Part shown: positions 10,149 through 18,683 of the stretch, piece by piece | How positions within the stretch are numbered: the first letter of the stretch is position 1 | Layout of the letters: every line of letters starts with the position of its first letter | Origin: Caloramator quimbayensis | Lineage (GTDB): Bacteria; Bacillota; Clostridia; Clostridiales; Caloramatoraceae | Direction of reading: 5' to 3' | Assembly: GCF_900167605.1 (NCBI RefSeq) | Contig: NZ_FUYH01000004.1 | Location: 1 to 64,000 of the forward strand | Length of the DNA stretch: 64,000 bases | The notes under the pieces: model-generated | What the model was told of the DNA's origin: nothing | The model's database searches: none | What the model saw: only the letters and a program-made list of their open reading frames with translations | Program-made: the position numbers and the translations under genes

Positions 10149-11387
10149 ATGAGAAAAAAAGGGACAATAGCATTTATAATCAGTACATTTCTAATCTTAT
10201 TTTTTGCCTATACATTGCTAAATGGGCTTAATTTAGGGAATTATGAAGTAAAACCGTTAAAGAGCCTTCTTTCCCTTGGTCTTGACTTAAAGGGCGGAGT
10301 ATATATAGAAGAGGAGGCTGTTGGACAAGTATCTAAGGAAGATTTAGAGAGAACAAGGCAGCTTCTCGATCTTAGAATAAATAACCTTGGAGTTAAAGAA
10401 TCAACGGTTGCAATAATACCTGGAGTTAATAGAATTAGAATTGAAATTCCAGGTATATACAATGCAAAGAGTGCCCTTGATGCAATAGGTAAGACTGGAG
10501 AACTCAAATTTATAGGACCGGATAACAATGTTATATTAACAGGTAAAGATGTTGCAGATGCAACAGTTGGAGTTGACCAGAGAAACAATCAGCCTGTTGT
10601 TCAATTAAAGCTTAAAGATGAAGGAACTAAGAAGTTTGCTGAGGCAACTACAAAATTTATAGGTAAGCAGATTGCAATATATATGGACGATGATATGGTT
10701 TCAAATCCTACAGTTCAGGATGCTATAACTGGAGGAGAAGCTATTATAACAGGAAGTAAGGATATAGAAGAGGCAAAGAGACTTGCTGGTATTATTAAAT
10801 CTGGTGCCCTTCCAATAAAGATTAGTCCAGCTACTGTTGAAACAATAGGACCAACCCTCGGAGCGGAGGCTATACCAACAAGCACCAAAGCAGCTGTTGT
10901 TGGTGTTTCACTTGTTATGATTTTTATGCTACTTTATTATAAGATACCAGGTCTTATAGCAGACCTTGCTTTAATAGTTTATATGATACTTACAGGACTG
11001 ATTTTTGTATCTATAAAGGCAACATTAACCCTTCCAGGAATCGCAGGACTCTTACTTTCAATAGGTATGGCTGTTGATGCTAACGTTCTTATATTTGAAA
11101 GAATAAAGGAAGAATTAAACCTTGGAAAATCCCTTAAGGCAGCTGTAGATTTAGGTTTCCATAGAGCATTTACATCTATTTTTGACTCACAGATAACAAC
11201 ATTAATAGCTGGATTTGTTCTTTATTTCTTAGGTTCAGGTTCAGTTAAAGGATTTGCTCTAACCCTTAACATTGGTGTTTTATGCAGCTTGCTCACAGCA
11301 GTAACTATAACAAGATTCCTTCTAAAATCCTTTGTTAATTCAGGAATTATAACTAATGTTAAATTCTACAGACCGTCTGTAAAGTAG
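10149..11387 (+). CDS. secD: Protein-export membrane protein SecD
   Basis: SecD works with SecF to pull secreted proteins across the membrane using the ion gradient. The 412-residue protein has a first membrane helix (about 7-27), an external P1 region starting GLDLKGGVYIEEEA, and five C-terminal helices with the RND motifs GIAGLLLSIGMAVDANVLIFERIKEE (split here by the helix ends) and LTLNIGVL. It is shorter than the Escherichia form, as usual in Firmicutes with separate SecD and SecF. secF follows after 11 bases. Confidence 0.97.
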   Translation: MRKKGTIAFIISTFLILFFAYTLLNGLNLGNYEVKPLKSLLSLGLDLKGGVYIEEEAVGQVSKEDLERTRQLLDLRINNLGVKESTVAIIPGVNRIRIEIPGIYNAKSALDAIGKTGELKFIGPDNNVILTGKDVADATVGVDQRNNQPVVQLKLKDEGTKKFAEATTKFIGKQIAIYMDDDMVSNPTVQDAITGGEAIITGSKDIEEAKRLAGIIKSGALPIKISPATVETIGPTLGAEAIPTSTKAAVVGVSLVMIFMLLYYKIPGLIADLALIVYMILTGLIFVSIKATLTLPGIAGLLLSIGMAVDANVLIFERIKEELNLGKSLKAAVDLGFHRAFTSIFDSQITTLIAGFVLYFLGSGSVKGFALTLNIGVLCSLLTAVTITRFLLKSFVNSGIITNVKFYRPSVK

Positions 11388-11398
11388 GGGGTGGCGTC

Positions 11399-12268
11399 AT
11401 GGATAAGATGTTTAAAATAGTTGAAAAGTGGAAGATATGGTTCAGCATATCATTAATCATAATAGTAATTGGACTTGGAACTTGGCTTATAAAGGATTTA
11501 AATTATGGAATTGATTTTAAGGGTGGAACAGTAGTTACAATAAAAATAGGTAAGGATTTTAATGTTGAAGATATAAGAGCCATGGCTGCAAAATACGATA
11601 CAAAGGCTTCTGCAAGAGAAATACTTGAAGGAAAAAAAGTTGAAATAAGCAGCAAGGATTTTACTGATGAGCAGGTTTCACAGCTTTTTAATGATGTAAA
11701 AGCAAAGTATCAGCTTGAAGATACTGCTCTTGAATCAACAAGAAGAATAGGACCTTCAATAGGTAAAGAATTAAGGAAAAAGGCTATAACATCATCAATC
11801 GTTGCTACATTAGGTATACTTTTATATACATCCTTTAGATTTGAATTTAAATCAGGTGTTGCAGCTGTAATAGCACTACTACATGACCTTTTAGTAATGG
11901 TTACTGTATATGCTGTGCTTCAAATTCCTGTAAACAGCAGCTTTATAGCAGCGATGCTTACAATACTTGGATATTCAATAAATGATACTATAGTTGTTTT
12001 TGATAGAATAAGAGAAAACAGAAGACTTGGAAAGTATAAAAGCTTTGCAGTTACAGCAGATGTTAGTATAACTCAAACTCTATCAAGATCAATAAATACA
12101 GTCTTAACAACACTTTTTACAATAACAGCAGTATATGTTTTAGGCGTTCCAGCAATAAAAGATTTTGCTCTTCCGCTAATCGTTGGTATTATAAGCGGAT
12201 GTTATTCATCAATATTTATAGCAAGCCCTGTCTGGGTGCTTTTAGAGAAAAAAGGAAAGGTAGCTTAA
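11399..12268 (+). CDS. secF: Protein-export membrane protein SecF
   Basis: A 289-residue partner of SecD with six helices. The N-terminal helix is followed by LNYGIDFKGGT, and the conserved membrane block reads TILGYSINDTIVVFDRIREN. GGGGGTGG before the ATG forms the ribosome binding site. The stop codon overlaps the start of a strong terminator that ends the secDF transcript. Confidence 0.97.
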   Translation: MDKMFKIVEKWKIWFSISLIIIVIGLGTWLIKDLNYGIDFKGGTVVTIKIGKDFNVEDIRAMAAKYDTKASAREILEGKKVEISSKDFTDEQVSQLFNDVKAKYQLEDTALESTRRIGPSIGKELRKKAITSSIVATLGILLYTSFRFEFKSGVAAVIALLHDLLVMVTVYAVLQIPVNSSFIAAMLTILGYSINDTIVVFDRIRENRRLGKYKSFAVTADVSITQTLSRSINTVLTTLFTITAVYVLGVPAIKDFALPLIVGIISGCYSSIFIASPVWVLLEKKGKVA

Positions 12269-12292
12269 GAGCCAGTTTACTGGCTCTTTTTG
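12268..12292 (+). terminator. Terminator after secF
   Basis: AGAGCCAG at 12268-12275 pairs with CTGGCTCT at 12280-12287, followed by TTTTT. The first arm includes the last base of the secF stop. Confidence 0.9.
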
Positions 12293-12354
12293 TTTGTAAG
12301 TTTTTATAAGTAATATTATAATTATATAAGATGCAAAACAGGGGGTTGACTATA

Positions 12355-14115
12355 TTGGAAAAATGGATGCTTAAAAACATAAATGCCGATGTAAAAAATA
12401 TATCCCAAAAGTTGGGAATAAGTGAAGTTCTTTGCAGAGTTTTATTAAATAGAGGCATAACTGATTATTATGCTGCAAAATCCTTTATTGAGTCTAATGA
12501 AAAATATATGTTAAATCCAATTCTTATGAAGGATATTGAAAAAGGTGTGGAAATAATATTAGACAGCATAAAAGATAAAAGTAAGATAGCTGTAATAGGA
12601 GATTATGATGTTGATGGGGTTATAAGCACTTTTATGCTTTACAGCTCATTAAAAAGGATAGGAGCAGAAGTTATATATGAAATACCACACAGAATAAATG
12701 ACGGATATGGAATAAATAAAAATATAATAGATAAAGTTTTAAAAGAGGGAGCAAAAACTATAATAACCTGTGACAATGGAATATCAGCAATTGAGCCTAT
12801 AAATTATGCAAAGGAAAAGGGGCTTAAAGTTGTTGTTACAGATCATCATGATGTTCCTTTTGAAGAAAGAGATAATGAAAGGGTTTATTTAAATTCTAAT
12901 GCCGATGCCATAATAAATCCTAAACAAATGGATTGCAGCTATCCTTTTAAACAGCTTTGTGGAGCAGGGGTTGTTTTAAAATTTATTCAGCTTTTATATG
13001 AAAAGAAAGGGATAGATAAAAAGGAATCTGATGCTTTTATAGAATATGCTGCTGTTGCAACAGTCTGTGATGTTGTTGATTTAACAGGAGAAAACAGAAT
13101 TATAGTAAAAAGAGGACTTGAATTTATAAACAATAGTAAAAATATAGGTCTTAGGTCGCTTATTAAAGTATCAGGGCTTGAAAACAAAAAAATAACGACA
13201 TATCATTTGGGCTTTATTATAGGTCCCTGCATAAATGCAACGGGAAGGCTTGACATTGCAAAAAAAGGAGTAGAGCTTTTATTAACCTGCGATGAATATA
13301 AAGCTTTAGAGTATGCAAAGGAACTTGTAGAATTAAATAATGAAAGAAAAAATATGACATTAAAGGGAGTTAAGGAAGTATTAGAAGAGATAGAAAACAG
13401 CAGTTTAAAAGATGATAAAATTATTGTAGTTTATAATAAAGAAATTCATGAAAGCATTGCTGGAATTATAGCAGGAAGGATTAAAGAAAACTATAATAAA
13501 CCCACAATCGTTTTAACCTGCGGAGAAGAGTGCGTTAAAGGTTCTGGAAGAAGCATTGAAAGTTATAACATATTTGAAGGTCTTTTAAAGTGCAGTGATA
13601 TTTTAATAAAGTATGGAGGACATCCTATGGCTGCGGGACTATCTTTAGAAGAGAAAAATATAGAGCTTTTAAGAAGAAGGTTAAACGATGACTCTAATCT
13701 TACTGATGAAGACCTAATTAGAAAAATAACCTTAGATATGCATCTTCCTATAGATAAAATAACTATTGAAATCGCAGAGGAGTTAAAACTTCTCGAACCT
13801 TTTGGAAAGGGAAATGAAAAACCATTGTTTGGAGAGAAAAATGTAAAGCTTTTAAGAGCAATAAAAATAGGAGATGGGAATTTTCTAAAATTTAAACTGT
13901 GCAATAAAGAAAATATAGCCTCAATTGATGGGCTTTATTTTGGAGATATAGATGAATTTGAAGCTTTTGTTATAGGAAAATATGGAAAAGATGAGCTAAA
14001 CAATCTTTATAATGGATTACCCAATAATATCATTATTGATGTTGCTTTTAATTTAGATGTTAACGAGTATATGGGATATAAGACGGTACAGCTTATTATT
14101 CAAAGTTATAGATAA
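12355..14115 (+). CDS. recJ: Single-stranded-DNA exonuclease RecJ
   Basis: A 5'-3' exonuclease for recombination and mismatch repair. It has 586 residues from TTG at 12355; the GGGGG at 12341-12345 is its ribosome binding site, whereas an in-frame ATG at 12331 lies upstream of that site. DHH phosphoesterase motifs are present: GDYDVDGVISTFML, TCDNGIS, TDHHDVPF, and the DHHA1 block with KGSGRSIESYN and YGGHPMAAGLSL. The C-terminal OB region follows. In many clostridia recJ is directly followed by apt and relA; here those genes lie 16 kb away. Confidence 0.95.
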   Translation: MEKWMLKNINADVKNISQKLGISEVLCRVLLNRGITDYYAAKSFIESNEKYMLNPILMKDIEKGVEIILDSIKDKSKIAVIGDYDVDGVISTFMLYSSLKRIGAEVIYEIPHRINDGYGINKNIIDKVLKEGAKTIITCDNGISAIEPINYAKEKGLKVVVTDHHDVPFEERDNERVYLNSNADAIINPKQMDCSYPFKQLCGAGVVLKFIQLLYEKKGIDKKESDAFIEYAAVATVCDVVDLTGENRIIVKRGLEFINNSKNIGLRSLIKVSGLENKKITTYHLGFIIGPCINATGRLDIAKKGVELLLTCDEYKALEYAKELVELNNERKNMTLKGVKEVLEEIENSSLKDDKIIVVYNKEIHESIAGIIAGRIKENYNKPTIVLTCGEECVKGSGRSIESYNIFEGLLKCSDILIKYGGHPMAAGLSLEEKNIELLRRRLNDDSNLTDEDLIRKITLDMHLPIDKITIEIAEELKLLEPFGKGNEKPLFGEKNVKLLRAIKIGDGNFLKFKLCNKENIASIDGLYFGDIDEFEAFVIGKYGKDELNNLYNGLPNNIIIDVAFNLDVNEYMGYKTVQLIIQSYR

Positions 14116-14118
14116 AAT

Positions 14119-15366
14119 CTATTTTTTTACAGTATTTAGTTTCTTGTAATCTTCGATAAAACTTTTAACAACGTTTTTATTAGGCTTCATGTTACCATAC
14201 CTTACATTAATATATATATATCTTAAAGAATTTAAAATCTCTCTATCAAATGTTGTACTGCTTTTTTGGTTTATTTCAAAGGTTGTATCGCTGTTTTTAA
14301 TTTCTATTTTATTTTTAATGGATTTCTTTATAAATTTTAAATAGTAAAACCTTATCTGCTCTGAATAATCCTTAGGTTTTTTAAAAAGTACAGTACTTTT
14401 TATTTTTCCTAAAGGATTATTTTTTTCAATTTTGATATATTCCTTTTTTTCTGTGTAAATTTCTGATTCTTTGTTTTTTATGCTGTATCTTTTAAAAATT
14501 TTTATTATTATATATATTATAAAAAGACAAATTAGCCCTTTAAAAATAAAATTTAAAACAGTATTGCTGACAATGAAGCTTGATACGCTTTTATAATCTG
14601 TATTTTTTAGTTTTTCAACAGGAGTTTGAGGTATTTGAACTTTGACATTGTTTATGATTATCCTGTTTAAAATATTTCTTAAGATATTTATTAAAAAAGA
14701 GAGAATATATCCAATAAATAATAATACATAATAAAATACATGCAAAAACAATTCAGTTATAAAAAAGTAGGTGTTTAATAAAATTTGATAAAAGCTTTTC
14801 CTTAGATTATCCATGCTGAGTATAAGAGAGGATACAGATATTATTATTGAATATAGAAGATTTATTTTATCTATTTTTTTATTTATGGAAGTTAATTCTA
14901 TGTTTCTTAAAGTTCTTAAAAGCGTTATAGAGGATATTAAATATATAAATATATAGGGAGCGCATACTAAATTTAATGTATGAATTTTACCGCTTAAAAG
15001 GCTTATAAAAATAATTGCAGAAAGTATATATAATGTTTTTGTAAATTGTTCTGAAGCATTGCTGTAGTTTATATTATCTATAACTTTTAAAATAAAATAA
15101 TAGGAACAGAAGCTTATTACAGTAATAAATAAAATGTAATTTATAGAATTAAAAAACAAATAAGGTATAAAAGCAGGAATTAATGAGAAAAATAAAAATT
15201 TCTTATTTTTGTTTTTCTTTTTATATAGCATAAAAGTAAAGACTGTTATCCAAATAAAAAGAAAGGAGTTATTTTGTACATTACCTAAAAAAATCAAAAT
15301 AAAATTTAGAATAGAAAATACAAGTGAGTAAAAATATATTATTTCTATAAAAATGATATTATTCAT
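14119..15366 (-). CDS. Polytopic membrane protein with C-terminal DUF4129-like domain
   Basis: A protein of 415 residues from the ATG at 15366 (a GTG at 15375 overlaps the probable ribosome binding site). About seven to eight hydrophobic helices fill the first 200 residues, one more lies near 270-290, and a cytoplasmic tail (about 310-415) resembles DUF4129, which is usually fused to transglutaminases. No transglutaminase Cys-His-Asp site is seen. It overlaps the DUF58 gene by 8 bases, completing a MoxR-DUF58-DUF4129 operon, a set thought to act in envelope or chaperone functions. Sequence is very rich in Ile, Lys and Asn. Confidence 0.6.
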   Translation of the reverse strand: MNNIIFIEIIYFYSLVFSILNFILIFLGNVQNNSFLFIWITVFTFMLYKKKNKNKKFLFFSLIPAFIPYLFFNSINYILFITVISFCSYYFILKVIDNINYSNASEQFTKTLYILSAIIFISLLSGKIHTLNLVCAPYIFIYLISSITLLRTLRNIELTSINKKIDKINLLYSIIISVSSLILSMDNLRKSFYQILLNTYFFITELFLHVFYYVLLFIGYILSFLINILRNILNRIIINNVKVQIPQTPVEKLKNTDYKSVSSFIVSNTVLNFIFKGLICLFIIYIIIKIFKRYSIKNKESEIYTEKKEYIKIEKNNPLGKIKSTVLFKKPKDYSEQIRFYYLKFIKKSIKNKIEIKNSDTTFEINQKSSTTFDREILNSLRYIYINVRYGNMKPNKNVVKSFIEDYKKLNTVKK

Positions 15367-16483
15367 TTTTATCACTTCTTTCGGTAAAGATTAAAACTTT
15401 ATCATCTATTTTGCTTAAATTTTTATCATCCATTGTTATAAGAATGCATCTGCTTGAAAGAGCTGATAATTTATTAATATATTCTATATAGTTTTCATGT
15501 ATAAAAGGCGTTATTATTATTGTTGTAGAATAATTAAAGCTGCATTTTAATACTTTTTTTAGTGTTACTTCAAATTCTTCATCAACTGCATAGGAAGCTC
15601 TTCCGAGATTTTCAAGTATTTGATTTAAAAGAGTAATACCATATCCAAAAGAGATGCTATCGTTTTTGTTTGAAAAATCGCTTCCCTGAATATTATCTAT
15701 ATATGCATAGGGGATACCTGCCATTTGAAATTCTCCTACTATAGTTCGAGTAAAGGATAAACATTTTTCTATTTTTGTTTCATCTATATTAATCCAAAAA
15801 GGTTTATCACATTCAATGTTGAGAATTATAAGGCTTGTATTTTCACAGGTATAATCAAATTTTTTAACCATAAGTTTATTTGATTTAAGTGAAGAAGGCC
15901 AGTGTATAAATTTTTGAGGATCATAGGGTGTATATTCTCTTATACCAATAGTAAGTACAGGATCATCTATTATCCATCTTTTAACTGATATATCACCGTA
16001 ATAATCTCCATAGGGTTTTAAATGCTCATCTATATTTAAAGGTTTAGGAATAGCAATAATGTACTGGGAAAACTCTATGCTTATATTTGAAGTATCAATA
16101 CCTAAAAAATCTCCAATTGTTAAAGTTACATCGAAGAAAATATGTTTTCCCCTTTTACTGCATGCAGCCTTATAGGTTCTTTTTATTCTCTGATAGGGCA
16201 TTAGAGTATAACTTGATTTATGATAAAGGTAATTTGCTGTTTTAAGAAGATTTGCATTATATTTATAATAAATAGAATCAGGGAATTTTTCTGTTACGTT
16301 AATAAAGGTTACAGGAAGCATTTTTTTATTTTCAATTATTACTGTTATATCAAATTCTTCATCAATTTCAACAATTTTTTTTGATATTTCTCTCTTATAA
16401 TTAAGTTTGTAATAGGAGTATTTTTTTGAAAGATAATTTAAAATGATACCTATAAATATGAGTAAAATAACTGCGTATATCAT
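15359..16483 (-). CDS. DUF58 domain protein
   Basis: A 374-residue protein with one or two N-terminal hydrophobic segments (about 1-20), a beta-rich middle, and the DUF58 signature near residues 190-210 (GIREYTPYDPQKFIHWPSS). The C-terminal half is a degenerate von Willebrand A-like fold. DUF58 proteins pair with MoxR AAA+ ATPases; the molecular role is not established. AGAGGTAA precedes the ATG. It is 11 bases after moxR and overlaps the following membrane protein gene. Confidence 0.88.
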   Translation of the reverse strand: MIYAVILLIFIGIILNYLSKKYSYYKLNYKREISKKIVEIDEEFDITVIIENKKMLPVTFINVTEKFPDSIYYKYNANLLKTANYLYHKSSYTLMPYQRIKRTYKAACSKRGKHIFFDVTLTIGDFLGIDTSNISIEFSQYIIAIPKPLNIDEHLKPYGDYYGDISVKRWIIDDPVLTIGIREYTPYDPQKFIHWPSSLKSNKLMVKKFDYTCENTSLIILNIECDKPFWINIDETKIEKCLSFTRTIVGEFQMAGIPYAYIDNIQGSDFSNKNDSISFGYGITLLNQILENLGRASYAVDEEFEVTLKKVLKCSFNYSTTIIITPFIHENYIEYINKLSALSSRCILITMDDKNLSKIDDKVLIFTERSDKNE

Positions 16484-16494
16484 ATTGATTACCT

Positions 16495-17436
16495 CTAAAA
16501 GTCCTCAACGGGAGCTTTAATGCTATCTATTATATGATTAATAATTTCAATATTGTTTGCCTTATTTAATCCCTTAGTTATTATTCTATGATTTAAAACA
16601 TAGGGAGATAGCATTTTTACATCCTCAGGTATAATAAAATCTCTTCCTTCTATGGCGGCCTTTGCCTGACAAGCTCTAAAAAGTGCTATAGTTCCCCTTG
16701 GACTTACTCCAAGAAGTATTTTTTCGTTTCTTCTTGTTTCTTCGATTATGTCCATAATATAATCCATAACATCTTTTGAGATATCAACTTTAGAAAAATT
16801 ATTTTTTACATATAATATTTCATCTAAAGTTATTACGGGCTTTATTTCGTTTATTAAATTAAAGTTCTTATTTCTATAAACGACTTCAATTTCATCTTCT
16901 CTTTTAGGATATCCCATGCTTATTCTCATGAAAAATCTGTCAAGCTGTGCCTCAGGCAGAGGAAAAGTTCCGTAGGATTCAACAGGGTTTTGAGTTGATA
17001 GTACCATAAAGGGTTCATTTAATCTGTGAGTTTGTCCATCTATAGTAATCTGTTTTTCTTCCATTGCTTCAAGAAGACTTGATTGAGTTCTTGGAGTTGC
17101 CCTGTTAATTTCATCAGCAAGTACTATATTTGTAAACAAGGGTCCCTTCCTGAATTCAAATTCACAGCTTTTCTGATTATAAAAATTTATGCCTGTAATG
17201 TCTGATGGAAGAAGGTCTGGAGTAAATTGAATTCTTTTAAAATCGCAGCCTAAAGAATTTGAAAATGCTCTTATGAGCATTGTTTTACCAACACCAGGGA
17301 TATCCTCTAAAAGCACATGACCTCCACAAATAAAAGAAATGGTTACAAGTTCTATGACATCTTTTTTTCCCACTATAACCTTTGAAACGTTTTGAATAAT
17401 TTTTTCTTTAAAATTTACAAAAGCATTTAAATCCAT
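16495..17436 (-). CDS. MoxR-family AAA+ ATPase
   Basis: A 313-residue ATPase of the MoxR/RavA group, which acts as a chaperone-like remodeler for partner proteins. Walker A is GVGKT at residues 48-52, Walker B is LADEINRA, and sensor motifs follow (STQNPVESYGTFPLPEAQLDRF). AGGAGGTAA precedes the ATG. The upstream region has a terminator hairpin of the lipoyl operon only about 20 bases away, so this operon either has a promoter overlapping that hairpin or depends on read-through. Confidence 0.95.
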   Translation of the reverse strand: MDLNAFVNFKEKIIQNVSKVIVGKKDVIELVTISFICGGHVLLEDIPGVGKTMLIRAFSNSLGCDFKRIQFTPDLLPSDITGINFYNQKSCEFEFRKGPLFTNIVLADEINRATPRTQSSLLEAMEEKQITIDGQTHRLNEPFMVLSTQNPVESYGTFPLPEAQLDRFFMRISMGYPKREDEIEVVYRNKNFNLINEIKPVITLDEILYVKNNFSKVDISKDVMDYIMDIIEETRRNEKILLGVSPRGTIALFRACQAKAAIEGRDFIIPEDVKMLSPYVLNHRIITKGLNKANNIEIINHIIDSIKAPVEDF

Positions 17437-17446
17437 GGCATTACCT

Positions 17447-17482
17447 CCTAAAAATAAAACTTCTGCATAATACTGCAGAAGT
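17447..17482 (-). terminator. Terminator of the lipoyl/DGC operon
   Basis: On the minus strand ACTTCTGCA (17482-17474) and TGCAGAAGT (17467-17459) form a 9-bp stem, followed by TTTTATTTTT. It ends the leftward operon and lies just upstream of moxR. Confidence 0.85.
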
Positions 17483-17575
17483 TATCAATCTAAAAAAGAT
17501 AATTATGGCGAACTTCATCACCTATTTACTTTTAATTTTAATATATATAAATTTTTATACTATGTCAACAAATTT

Positions 17576-17857
17576 TTAACAGCCGCAGCCGCAGGATTTC
17601 TTCTTAACAGTAAACTTATCCTTTGATTTTATAACTTCGATTTGTCCTAAGGCTGGTTTAAATTTATCTTCAGCAACAAATTTAACTCCTTCAAGTTCAA
17701 CAACTATATCGTTATCCTTTACATTATCAAATTCTATATCGAATATAGGTCCGCTGCAGCCAAAATCAACAAGTATAAATCTTGCAGCTTCTTTTCCTTC
17801 ATTTTTTAAAGCCTCACCTAATTCTTTTAATAATTCCTTTTCAATTTTAATATTCAT
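17576..17857 (-). CDS. HesB/IscA-like protein
   Basis: A 93-residue protein of the HesB/IscA/ErpA fold. Family members bind Fe-S clusters or iron through one internal and two C-terminal cysteines. Here C34 lies in FGCSGP and the tail ends SCGCGC (C89, C91, C93), one Cys more than the usual CGCG. It is the last gene of the seven-gene leftward operon that begins with lpd. Related HesB-like proteins occur as selenoproteins in some anaerobes; all positions here are Cys. A role in Fe-S assembly or repair for the operon is inference. Confidence 0.85.
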   Translation of the reverse strand: MNIKIEKELLKELGEALKNEGKEAARFILVDFGCSGPIFDIEFDNVKDNDIVVELEGVKFVAEDKFKPALGQIEVIKSKDKFTVKKKSCGCGC

Positions 17858-17872
17858 AATACTTACCTCCTA

Positions 17873-18280
17873 TTATTTATTTTCAGCTATTTTATCAAAT
17901 TTTTCGCATATTACCTTTGCAACTTTATCAACCATTTCCATATGCTGAGAAGTCATATCCTTTGTTGAAACTGTTTTATCAAGAGCTACATCATTTCCTA
18001 ATATTTCTGAAACATCAACGATGTCACTTACTTTTCCGCTGTATTTTTCCGTTGCCCTTTTTGCACAGCACTTGCTGCATCCATCAACTGTTATTACTGG
18101 AAAAGCTTTTGCAAAAAATCTTTCTTCTTCTCCTCCTGCAAGGTAAAGAGGAAGACAAAGAGTTACTGTTTGCCCTGGACGAAGTTCTTCAAGCATTTTT
18201 CTTGTTGCAAGCCTTGAAATTGTTCCTCCAAGGCATTCTTCACCGCTGCAGGATAAAACGCCTATTTTTAAATCAGCCAT
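17873..18280 (-). CDS. DGC-domain putative zinc-binding protein (copy 3)
   Basis: A 135-residue protein of the DGC family (Pfam DGC domain), named for its Asp-Gly-Cys motif and proposed to bind zinc. Conserved parts are LSCSGEECLGG near the N-terminus, LCLPLY at about 41-46, and D66-G67-C68 with C71 and C72. Function in the family is unknown. It is one of three tandem DGC units here and lies between copy 2 (1-base gap) and the HesB-like gene, so it is surely co-transcribed. Confidence 0.85.
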   Translation of the reverse strand: MADLKIGVLSCSGEECLGGTISRLATRKMLEELRPGQTVTLCLPLYLAGGEEERFFAKAFPVITVDGCSKCCAKRATEKYSGKVSDIVDVSEILGNDVALDKTVSTKDMTSQHMEMVDKVAKVICEKFDKIAENK

Positions 18281-18281
18281 T

Positions 18282-18683
18282 TTATTTCTCCTCCTTTAAA
18301 ATGTCATCTACTTTTTCACAAATCTTTTCACATAGTTCATCTACAACCTTCCATCCATCAGGGGTTAAAGCAGTAGCTGTTCCTGCATCAACTCCTCTAT
18401 GGTTTCTCATCTCATCAACAGTTCTGTACTGCATTTTAACAATACCTCCAGCAAGTTCAGCGTTTTTTGCAGCACAAAGTTTAGGACAGCCATCAATTGT
18501 AATGCATGGGAATCCTTCTATTTTTGACTTTGAATCCTCATCCCCTGTAACTATATGTGCAAGGCATACAGTTTCAGTTTCATTAGGCTTTAATTCATTT
18601 GTAACTTTAAGGGCAGATTCCCTTGCCATAAGGCCGAATACTTTTCCAATACCGCTGCAAGGTATTACCTTTACTTTAGACAT
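18282..18683 (-). CDS. DGC-domain putative zinc-binding protein (copy 2)
   Basis: A 133-residue DGC protein. I choose the ATG at 18683, 9 bases after AGGTGG; an ATG at 18692 would abut the binding site. Key residues are C9 in IPCSG, C40, C60 and the D64-G65-C66-x3-C70 motif. The C-terminal helix carries two more cysteines (ELCEKICEK). The start overlaps the end of the DGC/GcvH fusion by 8 bases, which implies translational coupling. Function is unknown beyond the family's presumed metal or thiol chemistry. Confidence 0.85.
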   Translation of the reverse strand: MSKVKVIPCSGIGKVFGLMARESALKVTNELKPNETETVCLAHIVTGDEDSKSKIEGFPCITIDGCPKLCAAKNAELAGGIVKMQYRTVDEMRNHRGVDAGTATALTPDGWKVVDELCEKICEKVDDILKEEK

